Source: Dehalococcoidia bacterium | GTDB lineage: Bacteria; Chloroflexota; Dehalococcoidia; SM23-28-2; RBG-16-64-32 | Length of the DNA stretch: 15,619 nucleotides | Assembly: GCA_030690405.1 (NCBI GenBank) | Contig: JAUYGU010000091.1 | Location: forward strand, 1 to 15,619 | Direction of reading: 5' to 3' | Part shown: positions 1-6,349 of the stretch, in pieces | How positions within the stretch are numbered: the stretch's first letter is position 1 | How the letters are laid out: every line of letters starts with the position of its first letter | Notes under the pieces: model-generated | The model's input: only the letters and a program-made list of their open reading frames with translations | Database searches by the model: none | Told to the model about the DNA's origin: nothing | Translations under genes and position numbers: made by a program

Positions 1-1
1 C

Positions 2-1927
2 AACGACATCGACGCCTCGGACACGGCCCAGGTGGACCTGTTCGTGCCGGACATCTCGGTGACCAAGAGCGTTACCCCGCTCATCTCCAAGGTGACCGAC
101 ACCGTGTCCTACACGGTGGTGATCAGCAACGACAGCTCCTCCCTGAGCCTGACCGACGCCCAGATCCCGGACCTGGTGCTGGAGACTGCCCTGGACACGC
201 TCGTTGGCGAGCTGCTGGTAGCCGCCAACGCCAACGTGAGCAACTTTGTGAACGGCTGCGGCCTGGTCAACGCCACCCTTGCCGAGACCACCTGCACGAT
301 CACCTACGACTACGTGATTCAGGCCGGGGACGACGCTGCGGACGGGACCACGGACGGGGTGGTGAACAACACCGTCTCCGTCGAGAGCAACCCGGCCGGC
401 GCCTTCACCAACGACATCGACGCCTCGGACACCGCCGCCGTGGAGCTGTTCGTGCCGGCGATCTCCGTGACCAAGAGCGTCAACGCCATCTCCAAGGTGG
501 GCGATGATGTCCACTACGTGATCACCATCAGCAACGACAGCTCGTCGCTGAGCCTGAGTGACGCCCTGATCCCGAACCTGGTGTTCGACGCCATTAGCGA
601 CACCATAGCCGGGGACCTCCTTACCCCCACGCTGGACCCCAACGTCTCCAACTTCGTCAACAACTGCGGGGCCAGCATGGCGGAGTCGCCGCCGACCTGC
701 ACCATCACCTACGACTACACTATTCAGGCGGTGGACGACGTGGCCTCCGACTCCGAGGACGGCGCCGGCTTGGGCACCTGCGGCGACAGCATCAACAACG
801 TTCCCGCGCAGGACGCTGTCGCTGACGCCGCCGACCCCGACTGCGCCGCCGACGGCATCGTCGACAACAAGGTCTCCGTCGAGAGTCACCCCTCAGGCTT
901 CACCAACGACGTCGACGCCTCCAACACCGCCCAGGTCAAGCTGTTCGTGCCGGGCATCAACGTGACGAAGGACTGCACGCCGGCCACGGTGGCGGTGGGC
1001 GACACCGTCAGCTACACCTGCACCATCCAGAACACCAGCACGTCGCTGAGTCTCACCGATACCGAGATCCCTGCTCTGGTCTTCGACGCCATCAACGACA
1101 CCCTCGCCGGGGACCTCCTCACCCCCTCCCTCAACGCCGGCGTCTCCAACTTCTCCTCCACCTGCGGCGCCTCCCTGGCGGCGGGTGCCTCCTGCACCAT
1201 CACCTACGATCGCGTGATCCAGGCCGCTGACGATGCCGCCGATGGCACGGCCGACGCCACGGTCACGAACACCGTCAGCGTGGAGAGCCATCCCGATGGC
1301 TTCACCAACGACGTGGACGACAGCGACTCCTGCTCGGTGCAGATCGTCGGCTGCGCGCTGTCGCCCGGCTTCTGGGGCGGCGGCTCGGGCCGCGGCAAGT
1401 GGGACCAGACGGCGGATCCCATCGCCGCGTCGGCTGGCTTCACTACTGGGACCTGCTTCCCGTGGGTGTCCTCCAGCATCCAGGGGACCGGTAGCGGCCC
1501 CGCTGGCTGCATCACTTACCTGGACACGCTCCAGCTGTCCGGCAGCGACGTCACCATTCAGCTGTCCTTCAAGTACATCGCCGCGCGGCTGAACCAGGCG
1601 GCCTGTGACGCCGGCGTCGCCGCCCTCTGCGCGCCGGGCAGCATCGGTCTCAACGACCTGCTGGGCCAGGTGGAGGACTACTTCGATGGCGTCGGCACAG
1701 GCAATCTGGACGACGAGGCCGGCGGTGACTTCAACCCGAACCCGGACGACACCAACACGGACGACCAGTTCGCGGTGCCGGTGGGGAGCAACCCGCCCTG
1801 CAAGGGCGCGCCCGCCGTCAAGGCGGCCTGCGTTGAAGGGAAGCGGCTCTTCAACCTTCTCAACAGCTACTTCTCGACGGTGGGCGAGCAGTTCTGCCCG
1901 CTGCCGAGCTCGATTCCGGAAGCCTAG
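2..1927 (+). CDS. Secreted DUF11-type repeat surface protein, 5'-truncated by the window edge
   Basis: The frame is open from the first codon of the window, so the N-terminus, including any signal peptide, is missing; the GTG at 32 is internal. The visible part holds three tandem units beginning LFVPxIxVTKxC/S at about 38, 446 and 941. Units 1 and 3 are about 133-136 residues long; unit 2 is about 165 because of an insertion. Each unit carries the pattern NxSxSLSLTD, a Cys pair ending in TCTITYD, and NTVSVES-P-GFTNDxD. This resembles the DUF11/CARDB-like beta-sandwich repeats of bacterial surface proteins, and the paired cysteines fit an oxidising extracellular setting. From about 1352 a different C-terminal domain of about 190 residues starts with SPGFW (1361-1375) and contains YIAARLN, a type common at the ends of such proteins. 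I see no LPXTG motif or C-terminal membrane segment, so the mode of attachment is unknown. The role is inferred to be structural or adhesive. Confidence 0.85.
   Translation, partial: NDIDASDTAQVDLFVPDISVTKSVTPLISKVTDTVSYTVVISNDSSSLSLTDAQIPDLVLETALDTLVGELLVAANANVSNFVNGCGLVNATLAETTCTITYDYVIQAGDDAADGTTDGVVNNTVSVESNPAGAFTNDIDASDTAAVELFVPAISVTKSVNAISKVGDDVHYVITISNDSSSLSLSDALIPNLVFDAISDTIAGDLLTPTLDPNVSNFVNNCGASMAESPPTCTITYDYTIQAVDDVASDSEDGAGLGTCGDSINNVPAQDAVADAADPDCAADGIVDNKVSVESHPSGFTNDVDASNTAQVKLFVPGINVTKDCTPATVAVGDTVSYTCTIQNTSTSLSLTDTEIPALVFDAINDTLAGDLLTPSLNAGVSNFSSTCGASLAAGASCTITYDRVIQAADDAADGTADATVTNTVSVESHPDGFTNDVDDSDSCSVQIVGCALSPGFWGGGSGRGKWDQTADPIAASAGFTTGTCFPWVSSSIQGTGSGPAGCITYLDTLQLSGSDVTIQLSFKYIAARLNQAACDAGVAALCAPGSIGLNDLLGQVEDYFDGVGTGNLDDEAGGDFNPNPDDTNTDDQFAVPVGSNPPCKGAPAVKAACVEGKRLFNLLNSYFSTVGEQFCPLPSSIPEA
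38..1340 (+). repeat. Three tandem protein-coding repeats (DUF11-like units)
   Basis: Unit starts lie at about 38, 446 and 941, giving spacings of 408 and 495 bases; both are multiples of three, so the reading frame is kept. Similarity is visible at both DNA and protein level, for example ctgttcgtgccgg at the start of each unit. The first unit is preceded by the tail of a further unit (NDIDASDTAQV), so the array extends beyond the window. Confidence 0.85.
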
Positions 1928-1938
1928 GCTAAGTCTGT

Positions 1939-1970
1939 TGCGGCCCCAGCCTGCGGGGGCTGGGGCCGCA
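1939..1970 (+). terminator. GC-rich hairpin after the surface-protein gene
   Basis: A 13-bp perfect stem (1939-1951 with 1958-1970) around a 6-base loop starts 12 bases after the stop codon. The following bases, gcttctct, are only a poor U-tract. It may be a leaky terminator or a 3'-end stabiliser that lets some transcription continue into the small gene at 2007. Confidence 0.6.
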
Positions 1971-2006
1971 GCTTCTCTAAGACGTAACGAAGGGAGGTGA
2001 GAACGG

Positions 2007-2150
2007 ATGAAGAAGAAGCTCATCGCGCTGATCGTGGTTGCGCTGCTGGCGCTGGCCACTCTCACGCCGGCCCTGGCTTCCCAGCCGCCAGGCCTGCTCG
2101 GCAACGAGGGCCAGCCCGGTAACCAAGGCGGGTCGCAGCACAACCCGTAG
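2007..2150 (+). CDS. 47-residue secreted micro-protein, unknown function
   Basis: The ATG at 2007 follows a very strong Shine-Dalgarno (agggaggtgag, 1991-2001). The product starts MKKK, then has a hydrophobic core (LIALIVVALLALATL) and a signal-peptidase-like ALA-S site near residue 24. This predicts a mature peptide of about 23 residues that is rich in Gly, Pro, Gln and Asn, with GNEGQPGNQGG at its centre. It ends at TAG 2148-2150, upstream of a strong terminator, and begins 79 bases after the surface-protein stop. The SD, classical signal peptide and terminator together make a real gene likely despite its size. I do not recognise a family. A matrix, signalling or accessory role for the neighbouring surface protein is only a guess from position. 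An alternative reading is a small lipoprotein-like export product, but there is no Cys. Confidence 0.75.
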   Translation: MKKKLIALIVVALLALATLTPALASQPPGLLGNEGQPGNQGGSQHNP

Positions 2151-2174
2151 GGAACCGCACGCAGAACTCCGGCG

Positions 2175-2191
2175 GCGGCTAGAATAGCCGC
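2175..2191 (+). other. Small hairpin upstream of the main terminator
   Basis: A 6-bp stem (gcggct 2175-2180 with agccgc 2186-2191) encloses loop agaat. It sits between the micro-protein stop and the strong terminator and may only stabilise the transcript end. Confidence 0.3.
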
Positions 2192-2198
2192 AGCTAGA

Positions 2199-2243
2199 AA
2201 AAGAACAAAGGGGCCGCGCTGAAAGCGGCCCCTTTGTTCTTTT
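2199..2243. terminator. Strong bidirectional intrinsic terminator
   Basis: A 19-bp perfect inverted repeat (2199-2217 with 2225-2243) encloses a 7-base loop, gctgaaa. The stem has a GC core (ggggccgc) and A-rich/T-rich flanks (aaaagaacaaa / tttgttctttt), so it has an A-tract on one side and a U-tract on the other and should work in both directions. It closes the micro-protein transcript and isolates the sequence downstream. Confidence 0.85.
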
Positions 2244-2250
2244 CGAGATC

Positions 2251-2538
2251 GTGGTGGAGAGCGGTCAGCGGCGCCTGGCTTCCCAAGCAGAGGGCCCTGC
2301 TGCGCTGGTCATCCTGCTCGGCATCGTCACCGCGGCATGCGGCGGCGGCGGACGACATGCAGCCGGCAGTACTCTCCAAGTCACGCTCGACGGGACCGAC
2401 TGCACGTACAGCGGACCGCAGGAGGTCTCCGAAAGCGACATAGGCCTTCGCGTCGATAATCAGGGTGAGGCGGTGCTCACGCTTGAGGTCTTCAGGCTCC
2501 AGGAAGGCAAGCGGCCACTGAGAGATCGCCGTGGTTGA
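2251..2538 (+). pseudogene. 3'-truncated lipoprotein remnant
   Basis: From GTG 2251 the frame gives a lipoprotein-like N-terminus: RR, a hydrophobic core (AALVILLGIVTAA) and Cys at residue 30, followed by a GGGG spacer. Then comes a short domain with LDGTDCTYSGPQEV and VDNQGEAVLTLEVFRLQEGK. This resembles small secreted domains with a CxYxGP motif and a later xLVRLxxGK element (recognised by pattern, no search run). Similarity stops at the Lys codon 2509-2511. The last eight residues (RPLRDRRG) are out-of-frame reading of DNA that encodes a subtilase on the other strand. No Shine-Dalgarno or promoter is possible directly upstream, because the terminator hairpin ends 7 bases before the start. 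It is probably dead; translation of a short lipoprotein cannot be excluded. Confidence 0.6.
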
Positions 2539-2713
2539 AGTCGATACCCGTGTCTATCACCGCGACGTCGATGCCGCTTCCGGTGAGGCTTCCCCACACC
2601 TGGTCTGCACCCACACGCTTGACCCCGGCGGGGATCACCGGGTCTGCTCCTATCCTAGCTGCTAATGTCGAAGGCCAGAAGGGTATGTCGCATTTCGTCG
2701 TACTGCCCGCAAG
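2512..2713 (-). pseudogene. Fragment of a subtilisin-like (S8) serine protease
   Basis: Read on the minus strand, 2641 down to 2513 encodes PVIPAGVKRVGADQVW followed by GSGIDVAVIDTGIDFNHGDL. This is the propeptide/catalytic-domain boundary of subtilases, and the DTG motif contains the catalytic Asp. The same frame is open upstream to a stop at 2714-2716. Downstream homology ends at about 2513 (HGDLSVA), and the frame stops within a few codons. The His and Ser active-site regions are absent, so this is a non-functional relic of about 65 codons. It meets the truncated lipoprotein tail-to-tail with no spacer, which marks a deletion or rearrangement junction. The stretch 2539-2758 holds no other gene that I can support. 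Confidence 0.7.
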
Positions 2714-2758
2714 TCACCGCTATCTATTGCCGTCTCTCGCCGTCCTGAGCTTGCGCGC

Positions 2759-3538
2759 TTAGGGTCCGACAGGCAGCGAGTCCGGGATCGGCGCGCTGTC
2801 CGGCACTGAGTCGGGGACAGGCGGGGAATCCGGCGGGACGTCGTCTGGAGCACCGGCGTCGCCGGCGGTGTTGAGACCGTCGTCGGCCTGGTCAGGGGCA
2901 TTATCGCTCGCGGTGTTCAATCCGTCGTCCGCGGCATCCTCATTCGCGGTGTTGAGACCGTCGTCAGCCTGGTCAGCGGCATCGGCGTCCTGGTCGTCTG
3001 CATTGTTGGGGCCGTCGAGGGCGTTGGGGTTGGCGTGGTCCCTGCCAGTCTCCGACGCGTTGCCGATGCCCTGGCCGGCGTTGTCGGAGCCCTCGAAGGC
3101 GTTGGGGTTGGCGTGGTCCTCGCCCGTTTGTGCAGCGTCGGGCGCGTGGTTGATGCCCATCGCTGACAGGACCTGCCCGCCTACGTCGGGGCCGCCAAGG
3201 GCCGCCGAGGCGCCAGCCGCGCCTCCCGCGAGGAGCGCAACAGCAGCGATCACCGCCGCTGCCCTGGCTGCGGCTGGAGCAAGGATTGTTGGAATCATGC
3301 GTCTTTGCCTCTCTTTCATATCCGTTAGCGTGGCCTGCAACTTGTGCTGTCCTCGCTGCTGGCCTGCAAAATTGGGTCTTGCCTTGGGTGCCGCATCGAG
3401 GCTGCTCCACAGCTCCAGGTGCGGCCGCAGTTCTGCCGCCCGGTCGGGGTGCCGCTCCAGGCAGCCCTCCATATCGCGGGCGCCGGTCTCGATGTCCCGG
3501 ATACACTCCGTCAGGATCTTTCGCAGCTTCTTATCCAT
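2759..3538 (-). CDS. Single-pass membrane partner of the ECF sigma factor, with acidic repeats
   Basis: This 259-residue protein lies 63 bases downstream of the ECF sigma gene on the same strand, the usual place for an anti-sigma or sigma-linked protein. Residues 1-80 are charged and cytoplasmic, with CLERHPDRAAELRPHLELW, resembling the N-terminus of sigma-linked proteins of the DUF5667 type. Residues about 84-114 form an Ala-rich membrane segment. The rest should lie outside the cell. It is very acidic and repetitive: DHANPNA at 141 and 167, DDGLNTA at 192, 204 and 219, and a PDSxP-rich end at 235-257. No zinc-binding HxxxCxxC anti-sigma motif is visible. Start ATG 3538 is supported by the MDKKLRKILTECI onset. 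Function as a regulator or envelope sensor is inferred from context. Confidence 0.75.
   Translation of the reverse strand: MDKKLRKILTECIRDIETGARDMEGCLERHPDRAAELRPHLELWSSLDAAPKARPNFAGQQRGQHKLQATLTDMKERQRRMIPTILAPAAARAAAVIAAVALLAGGAAGASAALGGPDVGGQVLSAMGINHAPDAAQTGEDHANPNAFEGSDNAGQGIGNASETGRDHANPNALDGPNNADDQDADAADQADDGLNTANEDAADDGLNTASDNAPDQADDGLNTAGDAGAPDDVPPDSPPVPDSVPDSAPIPDSLPVGP
2835..3120 (-). repeat. Short direct repeats encoding DHANPNA and DDGLNTA
   Basis: Within the sigma-partner gene the plus strand shows repeated blocks: ggcgttggggttggcgtggtc twice (near 3020 and 3100) and variants of gcggtgttgagaccgtcgtc three times (about 2865-2965). They encode the acidic extracellular repeats and could expand or contract by slippage. 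Confidence 0.7.
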
Positions 3539-3601
3539 GTCACTAGGTCTATCGCTGTGCGGGGCAAGATTCGTCGCAACGGGGGAATCTTTTTCAGGTT
3601 C

Positions 3602-4246
3602 CTATTTGAGCCGCTCCCGCAGCGCCAGGATCGCCCGCGCCTGGAGGGAGTAGATCGCGGCGGTTCCCTTGTCCATGACTGCGGCCACTTCCTGCGCGCT
3701 CAGGCCGACGAGAAATCGCAGGATCACCACCTCCCGCTGGTTCGTGGGCAGTTTCGCGAGCGCGTCCCGGAGGTCGAACCTGTCGACCATCATCGCCGGA
3801 TCGCCTGCGCCGCCTACAGTCTCGATGACATCCTGATCGGTGGCGTGCACGGGGTCTCGACGCGGCCGGCGCATGAGGTGCCAGATCACGCGCTGCGGCA
3901 GGTCCAGGCCCGCTTTCAGATCCTCGCCTCGGGGCGTAAGAATCTCCCGCTGATAGCTGGCGACGACGTTACGGGCGATGCGGTACAGCCAGGCCAGCAT
4001 TGGCCGCCCGCGGTACCGGTAGGAGTCGATCCCCTTCAGGGCACCGACGAACACAGCGGAGGCGAGATCCTCGGCTGTCGTCTCGTCGAAAACTCTGGCT
4101 CTTGCGTAGCGGAAAATGGCGCCGTAGTGAGTGGTGTATATTTCGGTCCAGGCCTCCGGCGAACGGGCCTTGGCCCGATCTACGAGGTCGGCTTCGTACG
4201 GTTCCACCTGGATGGCCGCCTCCGCTGATGCGACTTGTTCATTCAT
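3602..4246 (-). CDS. ECF-family RNA polymerase sigma factor
   Basis: The 214-residue protein has both ECF core domains. Region 2 spans about 36-103, with YGAIFRYARARV, TAEDLASAVFVGAL and WLYRIARNVVASYQR. Region 4 spans about 157-212, with LAKLPTNQREVVILRFLVGLS, then AQEVAAVM and a recognition helix near GTAAIYSLQARA. The linker (104-156) is longer than in minimal ECF factors. It would direct RNA polymerase to a small regulon and is probably held or modulated by the membrane protein encoded just downstream. ATG 4246 is the best start. There is no clear Shine-Dalgarno, and a possible ECF-type promoter lies immediately upstream, suggesting autoregulation and a very short leader. The gene looks intact although both flanks carry gene debris. 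Confidence 0.92.
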   Translation of the reverse strand: MNEQVASAEAAIQVEPYEADLVDRAKARSPEAWTEIYTTHYGAIFRYARARVFDETTAEDLASAVFVGALKGIDSYRYRGRPMLAWLYRIARNVVASYQREILTPRGEDLKAGLDLPQRVIWHLMRRPRRDPVHATDQDVIETVGGAGDPAMMVDRFDLRDALAKLPTNQREVVILRFLVGLSAQEVAAVMDKGTAAIYSLQARAILALRERLK

Positions 4247-4251
4247 CTCAC

Positions 4252-4285
4252 GAGTAGGATGGTTCGGCCCTCCCTGGGTGTTACA
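4252..4285 (-). promoter_or_regulatory. Possible ECF-type autoregulatory promoter
   Basis: Minus strand: TGTAAC (4285-4280) is followed after 19 bases by ATCCTACTC (4260-4252), ending five bases before the sigma ATG. TGTAAC-like -35 and CTA/TCTA-like -10 elements are typical of ECF promoters. The spacer is longer than the usual 16-17 bases, so the call is weak. Confidence 0.3.
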
Positions 4286-4917
4286 ACGACCGGGCGCTGA
4301 TTTCGTCGCGGAGGCCGGCGGCTTCGATCCCCATCACGCAGCAACGTAGTGTCCGGACCACGGTGGCCCCATTTGAGCATAAAGGGAGGTGCGTCGACGG
4401 GGGCATCCTTGAACCGGCGTCTGCGTTGGCCGACTCGAATGGCTACCGCCGCGATGTCTTGGCGGATATCAGAGGCTGCGCGTTCCGATCCCAAGATACT
4501 CGGGCGGCTGCTACTCCGATGAGTACCACCGGCGGGACGGCATAGGACTCCGGCCGGCTGACCAAGGTGAGGAAGCGGGAGGAGCGGTGATGGCACCCGG
4601 CTCCGCTTCCACGGGACCTTCCAGGAATATCGTGCGGAGCGCGCCCTGCAAGCCTTTTGGCAGCTCACGATGCCCCACGCCGGGGTGTTGCGTGGGGGCA
4701 CGGGCGGACAGGGGGGCTGTAACCACCTGGACGAGGGCTTCTGGTGCAAGATGGCTGAGAACGACGCCGTCGGGTTCCTCGCCTACAGGGACAGGCCGAT
4801 GGGGCAGCCGGCGCAGGAAAAAGACCGGCGAAACGATTCGGTTTCCGGAGTGAGCATAGGGGAGCGGATTCGGGGCGCAGAGGTCACTAGGGCTTGAAGG
4901 CGGATGATGACCTCGCA
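4286..4917. other. Gene-poor, decayed stretch of about 630 bases
   Basis: Several short open frames exist on both strands, but none has a start with a Shine-Dalgarno, a recognisable domain or a convincing length. The only recognisable content is the P-type ATPase relic near 4610-4715. The rest (4286-4600 and 4720-4917) shows nothing I can name and is best read as degraded coding DNA. Confidence 0.5.
4610..4714 (+). pseudogene. Relic of a P-type cation-transporting ATPase
   Basis: The plus frame through 4619 reads HGTFQEYRAERALQAF, then WQLTMPHAGVLRGG. In cation-transporting P-type ATPases the stretch entering the actuator domain typically reads like GxxQEYRAERALEALRxL followed by TAPxARVLRDG, so the match is specific. 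There is no recognisable continuation on either side: no phosphorylation motif DKTGT, no TGES loop, no hinge GDG, and the expected upstream membrane helices are not readable. Only about 35 of roughly 900 codons are left. Substitutions such as FW for LR and H for R suggest drift after loss of function. Confidence 0.6.
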
Positions 4918-5901
4918 TCAACACGTCTGGAGATAGCCCGGCACGCCCAGCAGCCGGTCCAGCGTGACGGGGCGGAGGCCGCGCACCCTCAGACCGTCGA
5001 GGATGAGGGGCAGAGCCGCGACGACAACGGACCGATCAGCCCCGATGTTCCCGTCCATCCCATCGTGGAGAAGGATAATCGAGCCGGACTTCACGTTGTC
5101 CAGCACGCGTTTCGCCACCAGCGCTGCGTCGTCCGTTGCCCAGTCCCCCGCCGACACGTCCCAGGTCACCATCTTCATCCCCTTGCGGTGGACGGCGCGG
5201 GCCATGAAGGGGGTATGGTTGCCATGGGGTGGCCGGAAGAGGGTGGGGCAGACTCCCAGGTTGCGCTCGAACGCCGCCTGGGCCGCTTCAAGCTCGGGGT
5301 ACCTGGGGTCCAGCCAGCGAAGGGCGTCGTGATGGTACGAATGATTGGCGAGGAGATGCCCGTCTTCCATGAGCGCTCTGGACACGTCCGGGCGGGCGTC
5401 CAGCGCCTCGCCGACGGTGAAGAACGTGCCCTTTGCACCGTATGCGTCCAGGATATCCCGAATCTGTAGCGTGTACGGCGGGTTTGGCCCGTCGTCGAAC
5501 GAGATAGCGACCTCGTCGCCATCTCGCGGGCCGTGGCTGACGACGGACCCAAACCAGCCGGCGGTGGGGGTCGTCGCCCCTACGTAGGCGGCGGTCACCA
5601 TCACAGCGGCCAGGCCGCCGAGTCCAAGGGCCACGGTACCCGTGCCGAGCCTCATGCGCCGGGGCCCGGCGAGGCCCGAGAGCGCCGCCGCGATTGCGAC
5701 GGCAGCTGCGCCGGCCGTCATCGTGAGGCCGCGCCCCGCCAGAAGACCGGTGGCTATCAACCCGATCGCCACGGCCAGGCCCGGGATCACTGCCCGCGGA
5801 ACGGGCCTCGGCAACGGGCCCGGGGATGCGAAGGCGAGGCCGGCTCCCAGACCGGGAGCGATCGCCCAGGCGGCTTCGCGAGAGGAGGCCTGTGACTGCA
5901 T
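4918..5901 (-). CDS. Membrane-anchored polysaccharide deacetylase (NodB/CE4 family)
   Basis: This enzyme removes N- or O-acetyl groups from envelope polysaccharide, such as peptidoglycan or poly-N-acetylglucosamine, outside the membrane. Numbering from TTG 5916, the NodB motifs are all present: SFDDGPN (139-145, metal/catalytic Asp pair), NHSYHH (191-196, metal His pair), RPPHG (228-232), WDVSAGDW (252-259) and LLHDG (282-286, catalytic His). The N-terminal 115 residues contain about three hydrophobic segments (43-62, 65-83, 92-113). The start is uncertain. ATG 5901 is given here; TTG 5916 would add five residues. Neither has a good Shine-Dalgarno, and both lie in DNA that reads as epimerase on the other strand, so the original 5' end has probably been lost. 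The catalytic domain is intact. Confidence 0.85.
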   Translation of the reverse strand: MQSQASSREAAWAIAPGLGAGLAFASPGPLPRPVPRAVIPGLAVAIGLIATGLLAGRGLTMTAGAAAVAIAAALSGLAGPRRMRLGTGTVALGLGGLAAVMVTAAYVGATTPTAGWFGSVVSHGPRDGDEVAISFDDGPNPPYTLQIRDILDAYGAKGTFFTVGEALDARPDVSRALMEDGHLLANHSYHHDALRWLDPRYPELEAAQAAFERNLGVCPTLFRPPHGNHTPFMARAVHRKGMKMVTWDVSAGDWATDDAALVAKRVLDNVKSGSIILLHDGMDGNIGADRSVVVAALPLILDGLRVRGLRPVTLDRLLGVPGYLQTC

Positions 5902-6349
5902 CCTGCGACTGTCCAACGTCTACGGGCCGGGGCAGCGCTCCGATCCGGAAGGGGGCGTGGTGGCCATCTTCCGGGAACGGCTGCTTTGTCGTAAGCCACT
6001 GGAGATCCACTGCGGCGGCGAACAGGTACGAGACTTCGTGTACGTGATGGATGTGGCCGCGGCAGTTGCCGCTGCCCTCTCCATTCAACGGGACGCCATC
6101 TGGAACGTGGCCAGCGGCGAGGCAACCCGCATAATTGATCTCGCCAGCGCCATGGCGGCCCTGGTGGGCAGCCCCCTGGAAGTCCGTCACCACCCGCGGT
6201 GCGCAGGCGATGTGGGCCGCTCGCTTCTGAGCCCGGCCACGCTCTTGTCCACCGGTCTCTGGGGCCCGCCGCTCCCACTCATCGATGGGCTGCGCCTCAC
6301 GCTGGCGTCGGCCACTGCGGCTGTTCCGGCGGCTGTCCCGGAGCAATGA
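5897..6349 (+). pseudogene. 5'-truncated NAD-dependent sugar-nucleotide epimerase/dehydratase
   Basis: The plus frame from 5897 reads CILRLSNVYGPGQR, then GGVVAIFRERLL, EQVRDFVYVMDVAAAV, IWNVASGEATRIIDLA and ends near GPPLPLIDGLRLTL, stopping at 6347-6349. These are the C-terminal half signatures of the extended SDR family (UDP-glucose 4-epimerase-like). The N-terminal Rossmann GxxGxxG motif and the catalytic YxxxK are absent, because the DNA before about 5897 is the deacetylase gene of the opposite strand. About 150 of roughly 310 residues remain. The frame is open further upstream only as an antisense shadow. The remnant has kept its frame and stop, so the truncation may be fairly recent. 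Confidence 0.8.

Noticed and set aside
32..34. GTG at 32 as the start of the surface protein
   Set aside because: The frame is open to the window edge, and the codons before it (NDIDASDTAQ) match the end of other repeat units.
893..2143. Long open frame (416 codons) on the minus strand under the repeat protein
   Set aside because: It is antisense to clear DUF11-type repeats, has an Arg/Ala/Gly-rich composition typical of GC-rich shadows, and no domain.
2865..3120. Possible CRISPR-like or tandem DNA repeat array
   Set aside because: The repeats are of unequal spacing, in frame, and encode acidic peptide repeats; there are no uniform spacers or palindromic repeat.
3344..4228. Plus-strand frame of 294 codons across the sigma factor and its partner
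   Set aside because: It is antisense to the ECF sigma gene, whose region 2 and 4 motifs are clear.
4290..4545. Transposase or integrase remnant in the gene-poor stretch
   Set aside because: I looked for DDE, tyrosine-recombinase and terminal-repeat patterns and saw none.
4243..4924. Overlapping minus-strand frames of 168 and 137 codons in the gene-poor stretch
   Set aside because: They are Pro/Arg-rich with no Shine-Dalgarno or domain; part is antisense to the P-type ATPase relic.
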